Counted from the first letter of the stretch, positions 9,866 to 20,429 are shown. The stretch: 64,000 bases of DNA from Mytilinidion resinicola (GCF_010093595.1 NW_022985437.1:3256630-3320629); one strand, 5' to 3'. The notes: generated from the letters alone by a model not told the origin. Translations and numbers: made by a program.

Positions 9866-10450
9866 GCTTGTATCCTAATACTGATGCTGTGCTTTACAGA
9901 ACCAGCGCTGCAGACTTCCTACATGATCAAAACTGTGAACTAAGCAAACTTTTATGTCAAATAAGCTCCATATTCATTCGTGTACATGTCCGGAGAATTC
10001 AGCTAAATGCACAATCTCCGTTATGGGCCTAGCCGACAATGGGCTTAGTCGACATTCACAACAAGGTCGGGCCATAACGGGCATGATGAGCTTCCGCATA
10101 CAGCAGGGAACCGCAAGTCTTTGCACACTCATTCACCACTACTAGCAGTGCCCCCACGAAATTTTCAAACCTACCCGCGATGTTCAGGTTCATGCAGCGG
10201 TATCTGAGCTGCCTCTTGTCGGAAAGACTTTCAAGCGATGAGCCACTCCTGACAGTAGTGTTAGCTTCCTAGGTAGGCGGAGATTGACAAGTCATTCGGC
10301 CTTCGGAGTCATAACAAGAATCGATGCTAGGTGGTTCAGGCTCTCTCTAGAATGTTACAGAATACGGCTTCTCTTTCTTTCTGGGTTAGCAAAGTCTTCC
10401 AGAAGCACAATGTCAGTTCGCGGACAACTTGGAAGGAAGTTTCGCCTTGA
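9866..10450. other. intergenic, no firm gene
   Basis: No convincing gene. Part of 10160-10280 (ttcaggttcatgcagcgg onward) resembles 13040-13140 (ttcaaggttcacacagcg onward), suggesting an old dispersed duplication. Confidence 0.35.
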
Positions 10451-11284
10451 ACAAATAAGAGCCTATGCCAGCGGAGTCGTGCGGCTAAAACCTGCAAAGG
10501 AACTAGGCCACAGCTCCTCGATCTTCCTGAAGAGCTCCTCATTCTCATTCTCGTGTATGTCGTAGTCTCTGATCACCCTATTAGATTAGATATATGGACC
10601 TCGAACACCCTGGTTGAAAAGATACGATGGCGTCCCTCCGATGAATACTATACCAAAGCTCGCAAATTCGAGACCCAGGTTTTATCGACGTTCGAAGTAC
10701 GGGGACTATCACCCCTTGCTAGGGATACCTTCTGCAAACGGAACACTTTTGATTATTCCAGTCCGAAACGCTTTCATCTTTTCCTGCAAGCGACGACAAA
10801 ACTGGCGTCCGGCGAGGAGCTGGAAGCCAACAACACGTTTATTCGGCGCGTCGTCGTCTGGTTGAAGCCCTCGGACGTGCCTCTAATCAGACACTGCTGG
10901 CACGATTTGAGCACGTATAGAAATCTGAAGAGCTTGGTATTCGTATCCAAGTCCTCCTTCCCGTACTTCAGTGTACCGCACAATCGGCTGCAAGGAAATA
11001 TATTCCTGGAAGCACTCGCTGACTTGGCTCGAGCTCGGTATGCGGAGGGTGCCATGAGGCTGCAAGATCATCTCCTGGTATACTGCGAGGAGTTCCTGAG
11101 ACGGCCAGGTAGAGTGCAGAACCCGGAGAAAGTGCTCCGATTCAGCTTGAACGAGGAGGATATGTTTTTGCGGCTGGACTTGGAAGAGTTCAAGACCAGC
11201 CGTACGATACAGAGCCTTCGGGACCAGATATCTGATGTATACGAGAGGTTTGAACATGGGATGATGGAGTTGCTTTGGCGATGA
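10451..11284 (+). CDS. F-box-like hypothetical protein, 5' end uncertain
   Basis: The frame is open from 10451 to the TGA at 11282-11284. The N-terminal part reads QLLDLPEELLILILVYVVVS, the hydrophobic Leu-Pro-Glu-Glu opening typical of fungal F-box domains, which dock to Skp1 in SCF ubiquitin ligases. The remaining 220 residues are coding-like but unrecognised. No in-frame ATG precedes the F-box. An ATG at 10410 lies in another frame (reading into KFRLEQIRAYASGV), so an upstream exon joined near the acceptor-like ccacag at 10508-10513, or a frameshift, is likely. The last 81 nt lie inside a 166-bp tandem duplication; the stop is in the first copy, so the protein is not altered by it. F-box call is inference. 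Confidence 0.55.
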   Translation, partial: TNKSLCQRSRAAKTCKGTRPQLLDLPEELLILILVYVVVSDHPIRLDIWTSNTLVEKIRWRPSDEYYTKARKFETQVLSTFEVRGLSPLARDTFCKRNTFDYSSPKRFHLFLQATTKLASGEELEANNTFIRRVVVWLKPSDVPLIRHCWHDLSTYRNLKSLVFVSKSSFPYFSVPHNRLQGNIFLEALADLARARYAEGAMRLQDHLLVYCEEFLRRPGRVQNPEKVLRFSLNEEDMFLRLDLEEFKTSRTIQSLRDQISDVYERFEHGMMELLWR

Positions 11285-11535
11285 GCCTTTCTCAAGCAAG
11301 GACCTATCTCGCTCCCGCGAGCATAAGGTCCTATAATAGTTTCTACGATCCCAGGTTGCATGCGATTTCACGATACAGAGCCTTCGGGACCAGATATCTG
11401 ATGTATATGAGAGGTTTGAACATGGGATGATGGAGTTGCTTTGGCGATGAGCCTTTCTCAAGCAAGGACCTATCTCGCTCCCGCGAGCATAAGGTCCTAT
11501 AATAGTTTCTACGATCCCAGGTTGCATGCGATTTC
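11204..11535. repeat. recent 166-bp tandem duplication
   Basis: 11204-11369 is repeated at 11370-11535. I see one difference (tatacgaga against tatatgaga, C to T). The unit covers the last codons, stop and 3' flank of the F-box-like gene. Such high identity marks a recent event. Confidence 0.95.
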
Positions 11536-12102
11536 TTTTCACACTCGATAATACGGGGAGCACTCTATGAATTTTGTAGTATGTGCATTGCGAGTACTAA
11601 CGGGATGTCCTGCGCTATGTTAGTATTCTGTAGTAATGATATGGTGATTGGTATGATCTGCAATTCGGGGAGCAGATTTGGGTGAATCTGCATGCAATGA
11701 CGGAAGCGTGTTAATTTGCAGGCCGTAGCATCTGAACATTGATAGAACGCGACATTATGTACTTGAAAGCGCTACCGGCAGTGATTGCTGTAGGTGATTG
11801 CCATAATCCAACAAAGCACTGCGTTGGACTGAGGGTGCTCCAGGCCAGTATATTAGCCGGTTGGCATTCACCAAACACCTCACACTGCAGCCTTTGCATT
11901 TCTAGCACGCCTTCCAACGTACACCTTCCACTAACCGCATGACACACACCCACCATCTCTGTGGCGCTCCATTCTCAAATCCTGCCGTCCGTCTTGTCCT
12001 CTTGACTGACCGACTCCTACACTCAAAACCTCTCCATCCTCCGTCGTCATCTACCACCACTCCTCTTGTAGTTCCACCCCTCGAAGAAGCATCATCCTCT
12101 CT
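11536..12102. other. intergenic, upstream region of the 12.1-kb gene
   Basis: No coding signal. C-rich, pyrimidine-biased sequence from about 11940 to 12100 is typical of a fungal 5' leader. Confidence 0.45.
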
Positions 12103-12903
12103 ATGTCCTACAGCCACCTCAATGAGCAAGCGGCGCAGTTCGCCATCCGAGCGACAAAACAGCAAACCGCATGGGAAACCCAGACACATCTACAAGGAAT
12201 GCAACACGTGGGATTGCTGGAAGGCTTTGAGGTTAGTTGAACCTACGGCAAATGGCCCAGTGCCTATGCTCACCAAGTTTAGGCCATATTGTACTTCGAT
12301 TCACCAACACAGCTGGTTGAGCAGTTGGGTTCAACCGCCGATCAATACCTGCAATATGTCCACAATGTATTTGTTGACGGATGGGAGGAGCTTTTAAGTC
12401 AAGATGGCAAGCGTCGAGCGTTCTACTCCATCCTTCTCCGCCTCTCGAACCTTAAAAACGTCTTCTTCATCGCCTACACACCCCCGGCTCAAGAGTACCT
12501 CGATTCTCTCCTCCTGCTGAGGAACCCATCTCCCAAGGAACACCTAGCCTTCTTCACCGGCTACAACCGAACTCGAGCCTCAGCATTGGGCCGCGATATC
12601 GAGAGGTCCTACAGAAACAGTCTCAGCGGTCCCGCTGGCCACAGTGTGGAGCCCTTTTGGAAGTATCGTCTGGCCGTCGACTGGCTTCCGCAAAGCAGTC
12701 GCCGACCCCTCACCGATTGGCACAACCTGTGGACGACCCAGCACACCCCCAGACTCACGCAGCTGGTCAAGCGCTGTGTGAGTGAAGTTGAGTTTCGCTG
12801 GATCCAGAACATTCGTCTTCTGCAAGGGCTTCCTGCTGACCTAGTGCTCATACATTGGATGTGGACGGAGGAGTGGGCGACTTTGGGACGTCCTGAAGAG
12901 TAG
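12103..12903 (+). CDS. hypothetical protein, paralogue A of an unrecognised family, 249 aa
   Basis: Model join(12103..12231,12283..12903). Exon 1 begins MSYSHLNEQAAQFAIRATKQ. The 51-nt intron has GTTAGT and TTTAG. This frame is chosen because it joins in phase 0, and because the exon boundary then lies exactly eight residues before a shared Pro, as in the paralogue at 13740 (AILYFDSP here, GHRIFNAP there). Shared blocks: RAFYSILLRLSNLKNVFFIA against RAVFYRAVLLFPNLTHIYFIA-like, then TPP, W-R-Y-hydrophobic and DWH. Single-domain, no signal peptide or membrane span. Function unknown; probably lineage-specific. Confidence 0.7.
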
Positions 12904-13739
12904 AAAGGGGCTACAGTAGGGCCAGGAGGCTTGCATGAGCGAGCAGGAGTTTGCACGACATACAGTTACAATTCATAAGTCTGGGCACACGCTCTTATTA
13001 CTGCTTGGGGTACTTCATGTGATTTTCATGATCTTGACATGATTTCAAGGTTCACACAGCGAAACCTAGACTACCTCTTGCAAGATCTGCTTCCTAGCAA
13101 CGGAGGTTCTCCTGAAAGTGGTAACTAGCTCCCAAAAGTAGCAATCAAACAATGGTATCTGTGTGCCCAGACTTATGGCTTAGTATCGTAGGTATACTTT
13201 CGAGCTTCTGAGCGCGACCACTCAATTCCTAGATATCCGCAGATACGTCTACAGCCCCATGAATCTACATCAAGAAGTTCTTCGAGATGTCATCTATATG
13301 CCCAGTAAAGAAACATCACTAACCGAATTTACAATATGTTACACAAAATATCATATGCGAGCACCGATGGCACCCTCTCTTGCCCCCGACGTGGTTCACC
13401 ATTTCGGCTACTGGCCATCATATGAGAATGGCTTTCAGCCCCAACAAACCTCATTTGGTACGCATTTGCTTGCCTCTTGTGCTATATGTCTCACTTAAAC
13501 AACTAGCGTGCGGCTCACTTAAGGTAATGCCGACACTGGGAGCAAGATCTCAACCCCAACAACTGCGTCTTCGGCTCAATCTCCCAACCGTAGTCACGGC
13601 GTCCCGGCGTCCTAGATCTATCGCCCCGTCCACCATATATTTCCTCTGTCCAACCAAACCAACCAATAACACCACAGTCTCAAACCGACTCGTACCACAC
13701 ACACTCGTCTTCTTCCTCATCACCAAGATTTCCAGAAAG
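12904..13739. other. intergenic between the two paralogues
   Basis: No gene. Part of 13040-13140 resembles 10160-10280. From 13500 it is C-rich leader sequence of the next gene. Confidence 0.4.
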
Positions 13740-14493
13740 ATGGCCGCCTCCTCACCCTATACTGTCTCACCCGACACTGTCTCCGCCGACTTGTCGGCTG
13801 CTGGCCCGCTTGCCGGAACCTCTGCCGCTGAGTCTGCCTCTGCACCGCCCGTGAGTGCCCTCTTTACGCCCTATGATGCCCCCGACTAACCCGTCCCAGG
13901 GCCACAGAATCTTCAACGCCCCGTGGGACTTCATCACCACGACCCTCGCTCTCTCATTCGCCGCCCGCCAAAACGTCACCAACATCTGGGTCCGCCACTG
14001 GGACCAACTCATCTTCCACCACGACGACCGCGCCGTTTTCTACCGGGCCGTCCTGCTCTTCCCCAACCTCACCCACATTTACTTCATCGCCCTGACGCCC
14101 CCCTCGGCCACCTACGCGCACGAATCGCCCCCCGTCGCCACCCGCACCGCCGATTGGCACGTGGACTACTTCTACGCGTACAACAGGGTCGCATTCGAGT
14201 ACCTGCGCGACGACCTGTTCGATGCTGCCGGGGTGTTTAGGGGCGAGCCGGTGGAGAAGTACCGCTTTGCGGCGAACTGGCTGCCGTGGGAGGAGCGCCC
14301 GTACGAGGACTGGCACACTGTGGCGGGGCCGGAGGAGTGGGTGGATTTGAGGCAAATGGTGCTGAAGCGGAGTGCTGCGTTGGAGGTGGAGCTCTTGCGG
14401 TATATGCGGCGGGTGCAGGGGGCGTCGGAGGAGCTTGGGGAGTTGACGAGGATGTGGAGGGGGGAGTGGGTGGCGCTCGAGAGGGACGCGTAG
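13740..14493 (+). CDS. hypothetical protein, paralogue B of the 12.1-kb gene, 234 aa
   Basis: Model join(13740..13850,13900..14493). ATG in an aagATGgcc context. Exon 1 encodes an Ala/Ser/Pro-rich, probably disordered N-terminus (MAASSPYTVSPDTVSADLSA). The 49-nt intron has GTGAGT, branch gactaac and CCCAG, phase 0. Exon 2 carries the conserved domain and ends TGA... with TAG at 14491-14493. Third codon positions are almost all G/C. It differs from paralogue A mainly in the N-terminus, so the two have diverged in the first exon while keeping the intron position. No recognisable catalytic motif. Confidence 0.75.
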
Positions 14494-14679
14494 GGAGAGG
14501 GGGCGAGCAGGTTCGGGGGTTCTTTAGACATTTGTGCGGCAGCTGTCCAAACGAGCAGCATCAGCGCCTCATAGGAGGGCTTTTGGGAGAATGGAGACCG
14601 TTGCGAGACACCTCTGAACTATTCCTGACATACGTGACGTCCTATTACTATGCCCCTGAAATGTGACTGGTTTGGGGAT

Positions 14680-15700
14680 CTCTATGATGAAGAACGGTGA
14701 ATCAGTATTGATTTCCTTAAAACTCTCCAACATCTCGATTGAGATTCCTTGAATGGTACTTTTGCGTAGGGGCTGATACTACCGTGGTACCTCTGAATAT
14801 ACTGGGTATGAAAACTTGTTGATGTTGTATCTCCAACCCTCGATTTAGGAACGCAGAAAAGGCTCACAACAAAGACATGATATTTCCCATGGCCCCTGAA
14901 CTCGACGCAATGTCCAAATTTGTTTACTATAGTAGCAAATCTTTCATGCCACTCCCGAGCCTTCTAAATATTCAGACAAGTGGATGTAATATCTTGAGCC
15001 TTGAACTTAGAAGCACGACAAAGACATTACTCAAACATATAAGAACGCGGTTGAGCTTCACATTCATCAAGTTTCTTCATCTATTGCCAATTAATGGGTA
15101 CCTTCGTGGTCCCTCTGAATAGTGCATGAAACAGCAATTTAGATGTATCACCCTGAAGCCTTTGATTCAAAAGCATGGAAATACTATCAAGTAAAGACGT
15201 GAGAATACCCTTCGACCTCAAACTGAAGGAGGTTCGATGACCTATTTCTGAAGACGAAAAACTGCGATGGTCCTCCTGAGCGGTGCATGAACTTAGAATG
15301 CGGATGTAATGTTCAAAGGCCTTCAACATGGAAGCATGCCAAAATGATATGAGGAGGGCATCGTTTCGGCCTCGAGCTTCAAATCAGGGGCATTCTCAAG
15401 GATTGCTGAATCATTGAGGTCCACTTCCAACCCCTTCTGCACTATGCACTTAGTTGAATAGTAAGTCTCGTCTTCCCGAGCGTCTACTACAGAAGCACAA
15501 AGGTAGCATCCTAGGATTTCATGAGCATGTCACAACCCTCCATTTGAAGGATGCTTGAGTAAATAATTGAACTCTTAGTTGATGAAACATTGTCCTCCTA
15601 AGTAGTGCATAATATCGCCGTGCCGATGTAATGGGCTAGGAGCTTAGATTTAGATGCACAGAATTTGCATCGTCTAAGGGATATAAAGCTCCCTAGCGGG
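14680..15700. repeat. degenerate tandem satellite, period about 160 bp
   Basis: The landmark gt(a/c)c(c/t)(c/t)tctgaat...tgcatga recurs near 14790, 15108, 15271 and 15592. The spacings are 318, 163 and 321, i.e. multiples of about 160. Between landmarks the order repeats: gatgta-at, a ccttgaa/ccttcaac-like block, then gaagca. About six monomers, strongly diverged, with no ORF. Confidence 0.65.
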
Positions 15701-16463
15701 AACCATTCCAATTAATTCTCCGTAGAGATTTAGCGCAATTCCAAACCTGAATTGGTATGGCCTCGACGTTGAAGTCAAGCTAGAGCCGCCGCACTACAGC
15801 ATTTCTGTGGGTTATAAAGCACGGTTCCAGAGTTCACGGCACCAACTAGCTGTCAGTTGAGCCGTGGTAGCATCATTAATCAACCCACTATTAAGAAAAC
15901 CTAATCACAACTACCAAACCTGCTGCTGTATACAGAGCGTTCCTCCAGGATCGACATCCGTGCATCCTTTCTCTCACTTGTTCTCCACAGCCGTCTTTCT
16001 CTGCCCGGACGGCACAGATACCTGGTCTGGTCTAACGGTCTGTGTTGCTCGCATTTCACCACCAATTCACCTTTTCGACGAGACCGAATTCCTCGAAGAC
16101 AAATTCTTCCGCCCCAAGCTCTCTGGCAACAGCAGCCATCTGATACCTTAAGAATGACCGCGATCTCATCAATATCCAAGGCAAGAAGATCGCATGAGAC
16201 TTGTCTTCCTCTACGCTGTGGTTAGCATCCACCTCACTCCTCACTACATAGACACGAACTGACACGCTAATATAAGATGACATCTTCTTCTTCACTTCTG
16301 TTTGTAGAGTGAGCGACACGGGTACGAAGGGCATGCCAAACGGCCCGTGTTGCTCACCTTGCAGACTTGGTTGCGTGCACCGTCCGAGCCATCGCGCATC
16401 TCGTCTACGCGTCTGTTGTTGTCCAAGTCAGCGAGATCGATTTGCTTCGGATCCGTGGAAGAA
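15701..16463. other. upstream region of F-box fragment
   Basis: No firm gene. A coding-like stretch at 16347-16463 is in frame with the next feature but lacks a clear exon structure. Confidence 0.35.
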
Positions 16464-16790
16464 ATGCAGATCGCTGCCAGTCCTGAGATGGCAGCTTTTA
16501 TGCAAGCTTGGAATGGCCCCAACTGCGCACTAGGCTCCATCAACAACCCACCAGAGGAGATCCTCTTCGATATCGTCAATTATCTCATCATGGACCTAAC
16601 AACTGCTGCGTTACCGACGAACACGGAAGATTCATCAACCTTGAACCCGCTGTACAATCTACACATGGCCTCAAGGCGCATGTACGACTACTTTAAGCCC
16701 TTCGTCTACGTCGACATTTGCCTGCATTCCAATTTCGCTTGCAGATCATTGCTCGCCAAATTGCTTAAGAACCTAAGCCGTGAAGCATAG
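16464..16790 (+). CDS. F-box-like N-terminal fragment, 108 aa
   Basis: ATG 16464, stop TAG 16788-16790. After about 25 residues it reads GSINNPPEEILFDIVNYLIM, a good F-box start (Pro-Pro-Glu-Glu-Ile, then a hydrophobic helix). A short Thr/Asn-rich loop follows, and LYNLHMASRRMYDYFKPFVY resembles the second F-box helix and the linker usual in fungal F-box proteins. It stops soon after, far short of the usual several hundred residues, and no repeat domain follows. Probably a truncated gene. Skp1 binding is inferred from family resemblance only. Confidence 0.5.
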   Translation: MQIAASPEMAAFMQAWNGPNCALGSINNPPEEILFDIVNYLIMDLTTAALPTNTEDSSTLNPLYNLHMASRRMYDYFKPFVYVDICLHSNFACRSLLAKLLKNLSREA

Positions 16791-17280
16791 CGAGTTCATG
16801 AGTCTCGGCATCCCTAAGGTGGCTTTGGCACTTCGCATGGAGCACAATTAAAGGATATGAAATGAGGATGGAGATTCAGGGACATCGGATGAGCGGATTG
16901 GAAGACCTGAAGATGGAGCCTTGTGGTGCGGAAGTGCATTCGTGGGTGAGAGATAGCCGATATCAATAGCGCAATGATACCAGTTATAATGCTTCAACTT
17001 TAATCGCTCGTGATGGTCTTCACTTCTTCTAAAACATGTATATACTGGAAGCTTTGTTGTCTCCAGTCATGCAGTGACAGTATTATCGTAGCGTCACCAT
17101 CATGTAATGTAGACACGCCCGATTGCCATGGCCAGTTCGTGCTCTCTGGTCCCTAACGTCCATAATTGACAAATGAGAACACCTTGAGCCACTACTACCA
17201 GCAGTATCAATAGAAGCATGTCAAGCTACCACAGCTAGTTATCTAAGTACTAGAAGTCACTCCTATCGGGGGTACTTGGG
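16791..17280. other. intergenic, no gene seen
   Basis: AT-richer sequence with frequent stops in all frames. No element ends recognised. Confidence 0.45.
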
Positions 17281-17952
17281 TACCGGACCAGCGGCCTCAT
17301 CCTCACAGCCACCAACCGTGCAGCTCCTGGAGCCCCAGAAACCGTACGTCCCGTGCTAATTGAACACCCCGAACTCCTATAAGCTAACAATTTTACTATC
17401 AAGATCCTCAACGCTGCCCGCGTTTGCGCCCGCAAGATCTCCAAGAAGGACCGCAAGACCCTCCATTCCAGCTTTTGTGCAGCTCCTGGAGCACTAGACA
17501 CTGTAAGTACTGTCCTAACCTGATCTCCTGGATGTCTTCAAGCTAAAGTTCCCGTTCCTAGAACCTCAACGTCTCCCGCGCCCGCACCTCGCTCTCATCG
17601 TTGCCCGCGCCACCACCAACCTCGCCAGCAGCCGCCGCCTCTCCCGCACCACCACCTGTAAGATATCCTTCCATCAACTGCTCTATGCACCACATCTAAC
17701 CCCCTTAGCAGTACCAGCACCATGACGGGCAGCGCCCTCCGCTGGAGGGTGGAGCAGGCGAAGGCGAGGTCGAAGGTGTGGTGGGCCCGCCACACCCACC
17801 ACATCTTCGACCTGATCGAGGAGAAGAAGAAGGAGAGGAAGGAGAAGAAGGCAGAGAAGGAGAAGAAGGCCGCCGCCGCCGCACCACGATGCGTGCGGAA
17901 GGAGGATATCTCTGCGCCTGTGAAGGCCGAAAACTCTCTGGGTTGGGACTGA
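17281..17952 (+). CDS. multi-exon hypothetical gene with duplicated exons
   Basis: Four exon-like segments: to 17343, 17404-17502, 17562-17657, and one ending TGA 17950-17952. The introns have GTACGT/GCTAAC/AAG, GTAAGT/CTAAC/CTAG and GTAAGA/CTAAC/TAG. Exons 1-3 join in phase 0. Residues around the first two junctions are near copies: AAPGAPET then ILNAARV, and AAPGALDT then NLNVSRA, so an exon unit was duplicated. The last exon has the strongest codon bias in the frame starting MTGSALRWRVEQAKARSKVW, with a long Lys/Glu helix (EEKKKERKEKKAEKEKKAAA). That frame does not join exon 3 in phase, so it may start at its own ATG 17722 or one splice site is wrong. The 5' start is not found. Confidence 0.5.
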
Positions 17953-17957
17953 GGTTC

Positions 17958-17984
17958 GGCCGACGACGACGACGACGACGAAGA
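17958..17984. repeat. CGA trinucleotide microsatellite
   Basis: About eight CGA units just after the stop of the preceding gene. Confidence 0.85.
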
Positions 17985-18054
17985 GGTTGTGCTGCGGGGG
18001 GTGAGAGTTTTCGGCCTTTACAGGCGTAGGGATGTCCTGGTGTTGGGGCGATTC

Positions 18055-18103
18055 GTGTTTATTTTGTATTTGTATTTGTACTTGTACTTGTATTTGTATT
18101 TTA
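18055..18103. repeat. hexanucleotide TATTTG/TACTTG microsatellite
   Basis: About seven tandem units of ttgtat/ttgtac. Confidence 0.85.
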
Positions 18104-18739
18104 TCTGTACAATATGAAAGTCTCCCCTCACTCAATTTGCAGCCACTGACTTGGATTGACCATTGCTTGAGATTGACATTGCCATAACAATGGCAGGAGT
18201 GGCTTGAGGCGTTTTCTTCTTCCACATCTGAATGTAAGAGGCCGAGGAGCATGAATTGGCGGCCTTATAGCATACCATGAATATGTACCCGTGTCGCTGG
18301 CTAGAGCGGCTCAACTAGACAATATTTAACTAGAGTAACTAGATAAGAGGCATCTCTTAGATTGAACAACGGTAATAATAGAGATGCGTTATCTGAAAAG
18401 GTGTTGAGGCACTACTGGAGGAACCAAATGCTCCCTATTTAGATGCAATGTAGTCGAGGCCACGAATTGAAAACTTCTCCCGGTGGCGCTTCCAGGCGAG
18501 CTAGCTGAACTACATTTTCATTGCTCCATGAATTCGTGGACATATCGCCAGCAAGCCCTGTCGAATTCGCTGCGTCGGCGCCGCCGTCTGGAGGACTCGA
18601 GCGGATTCAAAAGAATTCAGCCGTATGTCATGTCCTTCGCAGCGCAAACTTACCCCAGTCCAATCGGCTTACTTGAGAAGAACATGAACGCTGTGGGATG
18701 GGATCATCATGGTAGATGTGTAGATACTTGACGTCATTG
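18104..18739. other. intergenic, no gene seen
   Basis: No coding signal beyond short frames with poor codon use. Confidence 0.4.
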
Positions 18740-19874
18740 TGTTGACGCCTGCGACGCGCAAAAAGTCGCGGAGTCGACTCCGTTTGTGAGCTCTACCCGA
18801 AGTACGAGGCACTGTGGGGTCAAATATTCAGCCTCATTACCAGCCCGTTGGTAGTGTGAAATCCCTCGTAGTAGTTGGGGGGCAAAAAAATGTAGTAAAG
18901 AAATGCGGGGGCGCAAACTTCATGGACCCATATGAGGCTAAGATTCTGGAATCCACGGAACCTTGCACATCTCCATCGCCTTCTTCTAGCTCGTCATCTT
19001 CTTCGGCGTCGTCAACTTCTACCTTGTCAAGTTCTTCCAGCTCTTCAAGTTCATCAAGCTCCCGTACAACGCCTTCCTCAAGCTCGTCTTCGACAACCAG
19101 CTCGTCTTCAGCATCAAGCTCGTCTTCAACAACAAGCTCCCCCACGAGCTCATCTTCATCCTCCTCCAGCTCCATCGCACCATCGATATCCCCATGCCCG
19201 CCCGGGCCACCAGTTTATAAGGGCTCCGTGCCATTCAACCCATATCCAGACAACGGTACCCTTCCTAACGTTGACACCATCGCGAGCTGTACAGCGCTCT
19301 GCAAAAAGAACCACTACCCCTACGCCGGGCTCGAAGTTTACGGCCCAATGTTTTTGCGGCACCAGTATCTCCACAACAAAAGTTAGCGATGTGTACTGCG
19401 ATACCCGTTGCAACAGTGACCCGTCGGAGATATGTGGTGGTACCTTCTACCTCTCCTTGTATCATGGCCCTACTGTCCTAGCCAAGACGGCCTCGACTAT
19501 TAACTATGTCAATGCAGGCTGCTGGTCAGACACGGACCCAATCAACAGAGCTTTAAACATCTCTGAGGCTGGCGCGTTTGACTCTTCCAAGCCGACCCCG
19601 CAGGTTTGTACTGGTATCTGCGGTTCAAAGGGCTACCCCCTCACTGGTGTTGAGAACGGAACGAGCTGCTTATGCGACGTTGCTCTCACGGACGGAACTG
19701 CTGCTCGCCCACCAAGAAGCTGCGACGTTACCTGCTCATTAAAAATGCGGCGGGACTTCTAGTATACAGATCTACGAAGCGCCAATTCTGGAATCTACGG
19801 ATGATTGCAAGCCGCCGCCAACCTCAACCTCCAGCTCTGGCTCCAGCTCTAGCTCCAGTTCTAAGTCCTCGTGA
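18740..19874 (+). pseudogene. tandem WSC-domain protein, frameshifted
   Basis: WSC domains are Cys-rich carbohydrate-binding modules of fungal cell-wall and secreted proteins. Here three tandem pieces are visible. A degenerate first domain ends KKCGGANFMDPYEAKILEST. A mucin-like Ser/Thr linker of about 100 residues follows. A second domain (TIASCTALCKKNHYPYAGLE, then QCFCGTSIS, then SEICGGTFYLSLY) is broken by a frameshift near 19345. A third (VNAGCWSDTD, VCTGICGSKGYPLTGVE, then CDVTCS) is broken again at the A-run 19741-19745, after which CGGTSSIQIYEAPILEST appears in the third frame and ends at TGA 19872-19874. The ILEST tail recurs after domains 1 and 3, showing tandem duplication. Frames run 1, 2, 0. 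No intron explains the shifts. No start or signal peptide found. Confidence 0.75.
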
Positions 19875-19936
19875 AGAAGCTCCTCGTCATCTTCACCTAG
19901 TCATCGCAGACCACCGCCACCTTCAACCACAAAACC

Positions 19937-20347
19937 ATGGTCTCCACCATCAACGAGACCTCCGCATCCTCCCGACCCCCGATCTGTCTCTGCTCCGGTC
20001 CTCGCTCTTGGCGCGGTGCGAAGCTTCCCTGTGTCGGATGCAACGACAACCCTCTGCAAGCCTGGGACTTCCCTTTCAAGCTTTACACATACAAACGGAC
20101 CGACACATGCCCGGTGTACAAGGCGGAGCATCTGATAAAGGCGTGTCTCGACGTTTGTGAATGGCAGTACGAGAAATGTTGCGACGGCGCGGATACTGAT
20201 GATGAATGTACCGCGTGCGAGGAGCAGTATCGACGTCGCCAGAAGGCGAATCGAGACCTGCGATATGATAGAGAGTGCGGAGGTAGGGATCCGTGGGAGC
20301 AGAAGCCTTGTGAGGATGAAAATGAAAATGGGATGGGCTCGAATTGA
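19937..20347 (+). CDS. Cys-rich hypothetical protein, 136 aa
   Basis: Intact single-exon frame with strong third-position G/C bias, starting MVSTINETSASSRPPICLCS. Fifteen Cys residues are spread through it, including C-x-C, C-x2-C and CC pairs (PPICLCS, LPCVGC, ACLDVC, KCCDG, ECTAC). The C-terminal third is highly charged (EEQYRRRQKANRDLRYDREC). No N-terminal signal peptide is apparent, so secretion is not supported despite the Cys content. It follows the WSC pseudogene by 62 bp on the same strand and could once have been its C-terminal part. Family not recognised. Confidence 0.55.
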   Translation: MVSTINETSASSRPPICLCSGPRSWRGAKLPCVGCNDNPLQAWDFPFKLYTYKRTDTCPVYKAEHLIKACLDVCEWQYEKCCDGADTDDECTACEEQYRRRQKANRDLRYDRECGGRDPWEQKPCEDENENGMGSN

Positions 20348-20429
20348 TAGAGAGGGTTGATATGGCCTCGGGTATCACAGGATATATTCGAGGTTGGCAA
20401 ATGACTAAGTGTAAGGGGTCTGGTCTATC

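Noticed and set aside
13954..14355. Val/Gly-rich minus-strand frame
   Set aside because: Shadow of the well-supported 13.7-kb gene, caused by its G/C third positions.
18837..19175. Long Glu/Asp-rich frame on the minus strand
   Set aside because: It is the antisense of the Ser/Thr linker (tct/agc/tca codons) of the WSC gene.
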